DNA of 64,000 bases from a bacterium (GTDB taxonomy: Bacteria; Bacillota; Bacilli; Lactobacillales; Streptococcaceae). Made by a program: the position numbers and the translations under genes. The stretch spans positions 73,435 to 137,434 of the forward strand of contig CAJNBT010000006.1 in the NCBI GenBank assembly GCA_905221085.1. The letters are read 5' to 3'. Positions 62,661-64,000 of this stretch are shown here, piece after piece. Each line of letters starts with the position of its first letter. The first letter of the stretch is position 1. The notes under the pieces were generated by a model. The model was given only the letters and a program-made list of their open reading frames with translations. It was not told the DNA's origin and ran no database searches.

Positions 62661-62927
62661 GTCGAGAACTATTTTGTCTCAGGTTCTTGTACCAGGGCTA
62701 TAAACCCAAATTACCAGCCAGCGCCTAAAGAGGCTGGCTTTCATCTTGTTCAAGCCTTATTGCTCTTGACTCGTCACTTGCTTCTCAAAAAGGCTTTAGT
62801 ATTACTTACCACTATCCCTAAAGGGATCCTCATATTCTCTTACACTTAATTTATCTAGTGCTATATCATGCTTTACTCGTTCTCAAATTGTCATACTCGT
62901 GAAGAAATCATCCGCTAGATAATTTCT

Positions 62928-63092
62928 TTAATCTTGAATATATTTCTTAATTGTAGATTCATTAAGCCCTACTGTACTTACATAATAACCTTCCGCCCAG
63001 AAATACCGACTCCCAAACTTGTACTTGAGATTAGCGTATTTGTCAAACATCATTAATGCACTTTTTCCTTTTAATACTAGACTAAAATCAAA
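62928..63092 (-). pseudogene. IS200-like transposase, C-terminal part
   Basis: LKGKSALMMFDKYANLKYKF then GSRYFWAEGYYVSTVGLNES and TIKKYIQD, stop at 62928. This is the latter half of a Y1 (TnpA) transposase, without its last residues. Its first half lies at 63478-63668, on the other side of an IS630 fragment. Confidence 0.75.
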
Positions 63093-63477
63093 AAAACATC
63101 TTATAATAGTAGTTATGAAACTTACAAATGAAGAAATACAAAAAATTGAGAAACTCCTAAGAGATTCTTCGTACGCCAAATATCATAAACGTCTACAGAT
63201 TATTTATTTTCGTTCAAAAGAAAGGAGTTATAAAGAAATCATGGATCTGCTAGATTGCAATAAAACAACTGTTTGGAGGAATTTGTAAAAATATAAGGAG
63301 TTTGATTTAGAAGCTCTTCTTCAAGAAACCCGTGGTGGACGTCATCTAGAATATATGACTGACAAAGAAGAACAAGCATTTCTAAAACGTCATATAGAAG
63401 ATGCTCAAGCTGGGGAATTTGTAACTGTCAATCAGTTATTTGAAGCCTATCAAAAAGAGATTGGTCGCACTTCATGA
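63082..63477 (+). mobile_element. IS630-Spn1-like fragment inserted in IS200
   Basis: Transposase N-terminal half from ATG 63115 (MKLTNEEIQKIEKLLRDSSY), with an in-frame TAA at 63286 and another stop at 63475. HTH text DLLDCNKTTVWRNL and GGRHLEYMTDKEEQAFLKRH identify IS630. The catalytic C-terminal half is missing. IS200 coding sequence flanks it on both sides. Confidence 0.75.
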
Positions 63478-63668
63478 AACTCGAAACACTTATCCTTGTG
63501 TACCTGGTCTGACATTAAGTGACCCTCGATAATTTCAACTCCTTTATAACTACACAAGCGATGAAATATTTCTCCTAAACTACTTCAATATTGATTATAG
63601 ATTACTTTTCGTCTATACTTAGGGGTAAACATGTTTGTGTGCGATAAACTATGAGCCTTTTGTACCAT
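63478..63668 (-). pseudogene. IS200-like transposase, N-terminal part
   Basis: ATG 63668 (MVQKAHSLSHTNMFTPKYRR), an in-frame TGA after IYNQY, then SSLGEIFHRLCSYKGVEIIE and GHLMSDQVH. The ISVSSFM-coding DNA appears shifted in frame, so a deletion occurred too. Same element as 62928-63092. Confidence 0.75.
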
Positions 63669-63818
63669 ATTTTTCTCCTTTCGCTTTACAATTGACTTGA
63701 ACATCTTTATTGTATCGCGTTTGAAGTTTTTGGTATAACCTTCGACACGCACCCACATAGCAGGTGTTTTTTGTCTCGTACCTAAAGGAGCAAGACGGAC
63801 TGAAAGTCACATAACAAA

Positions 63819-63842
63819 AAAAGAGGTCTAAACCTCTTAACT
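63819..63842 (-). terminator. Terminator after tRNA-Asn
   Basis: AAGAGGTTTAGACCTCTT stem-loop with TTTTTTT on the minus strand, directly past the tRNA. Confidence 0.85.
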
Positions 63843-63848
63843 AAATTA

Positions 63849-63922
63849 CTCCGCCAGTAGGACTCGAACCTACGACATCATGATTAACAGTCATGCGCTA
63901 CTACCAACTGAGCTATGGCGGA
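63849..63922 (-). tRNA. tRNA-Asn (anticodon GTT)
   Basis: 74 nt. Acceptor arms TCCGCCA / TGGCGGA, anticodon loop CTGTTAA with GTT, T-loop GGTTCGAGTCC. CCA is not encoded. It follows the 5S rRNA gene on the same strand, end of an rRNA operon. Confidence 0.95.
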
Positions 63923-63927
63923 TTAGA

Positions 63928-64000
63928 GCTAAGCGACTTCCATATCTCACAGGGGGCAACCCCCAACTACTTCCGGCGTTCTAGGGCTTAACTTCTGTGT
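63928..64000 (-). rRNA. 5S ribosomal RNA, 3' part
   Basis: Minus-strand text ACACAGAAGTTAAGCCCTAG ... GGAAGTAGTTGGGGGTTGCC ... GGAAGTCGCTTAGC is the 5S 3' two-thirds. The gene continues past the window edge. Confidence 0.93.

Noticed and set aside
62637..62849. 70-residue ORF after the IS1182 remnant
   Set aside because: It starts inside the transposase terminator hairpin and has no ribosome site or family resemblance; it is most likely IS debris.

Overview
The window is chromosomal DNA of Streptococcus pneumoniae or a very close relative (S. pseudopneumoniae / S. mitis). The basis is the gene set and order (bgaC, strH, the pur genes, comAB, plsX-acpP, polA, prs, radA-dut-tadA-purA, comW, then tRNA-Asn and 5S rRNA), five BOX repeats, and remnants of IS630-Spn1-like and IS200-like elements. 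Most genes lie on the minus strand. Species assignment below the mitis group is inference.

Layout. 1-10.7 kb: a surface-glycan module (AgaS isomerase, mannose-family PTS, beta-galactosidase BgaC, GntR regulator BgaR) followed by the cell-wall hexosaminidase StrH. 10.7-26.2 kb: purine synthesis genes purB, purK, purE, purD, purH, purN, purM, purF, purL and purC. A racemase is inserted between purK and purB, flanked by duplicated purK-3' and small-ORF sequence. 26.4-30.2 kb: comAB with a ComE-box promoter and a BOX in its leader.

30.2-35.7 kb: an accessory bacteriocin/quorum-sensing island with a ComD/BlpH-like kinase, a LytTR regulator, a truncated ComC-like pheromone gene, several double-glycine bacteriocin peptides with small membrane (immunity-like) proteins, and an array of five tandem ~120-bp units, four of which encode 16-residue leaderless aromatic peptides. 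The island has no transporter of its own and sits next to comAB. This micro-ORF array is the least explained part of the window. 35.8-39.3 kb: two paralogous choline-binding proteins around an Rgg-like regulator broken by one stop codon.

39.8-47.8 kb: housekeeping genes (acpP, plsX, recO, aminotransferase, YeiH-like protein, CoA-binding protein, polA), with a Fst/par-type type I toxin-antitoxin locus between the aminotransferase and yeiH. 47.8-52.8 kb: two nearly identical Rpn-family nuclease genes in inverted orientation, enclosing a partial third copy, a decayed choline-binding gene and an intact one. 52.8-61.1 kb: prs, a PrsW-like protein, carbonic anhydrase, an AIM24-like protein, radA (no standard start codon for its zinc finger), a phosphatase, dut, SRP RNA, tadA, purA and comW (with a ComE box). 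61.5-63.7 kb: IS graveyard. 63.85-64 kb: tRNA-Asn and the 3' part of a 5S rRNA.

How it fits together. Competence is represented by comAB and comW, each with a ComE-type direct repeat. ComAB is the only double-glycine peptide exporter here and is the natural candidate to secrete the adjacent bacteriocins (inference). BgaC, the PTS and StrH together strip and import host glycan sugars.
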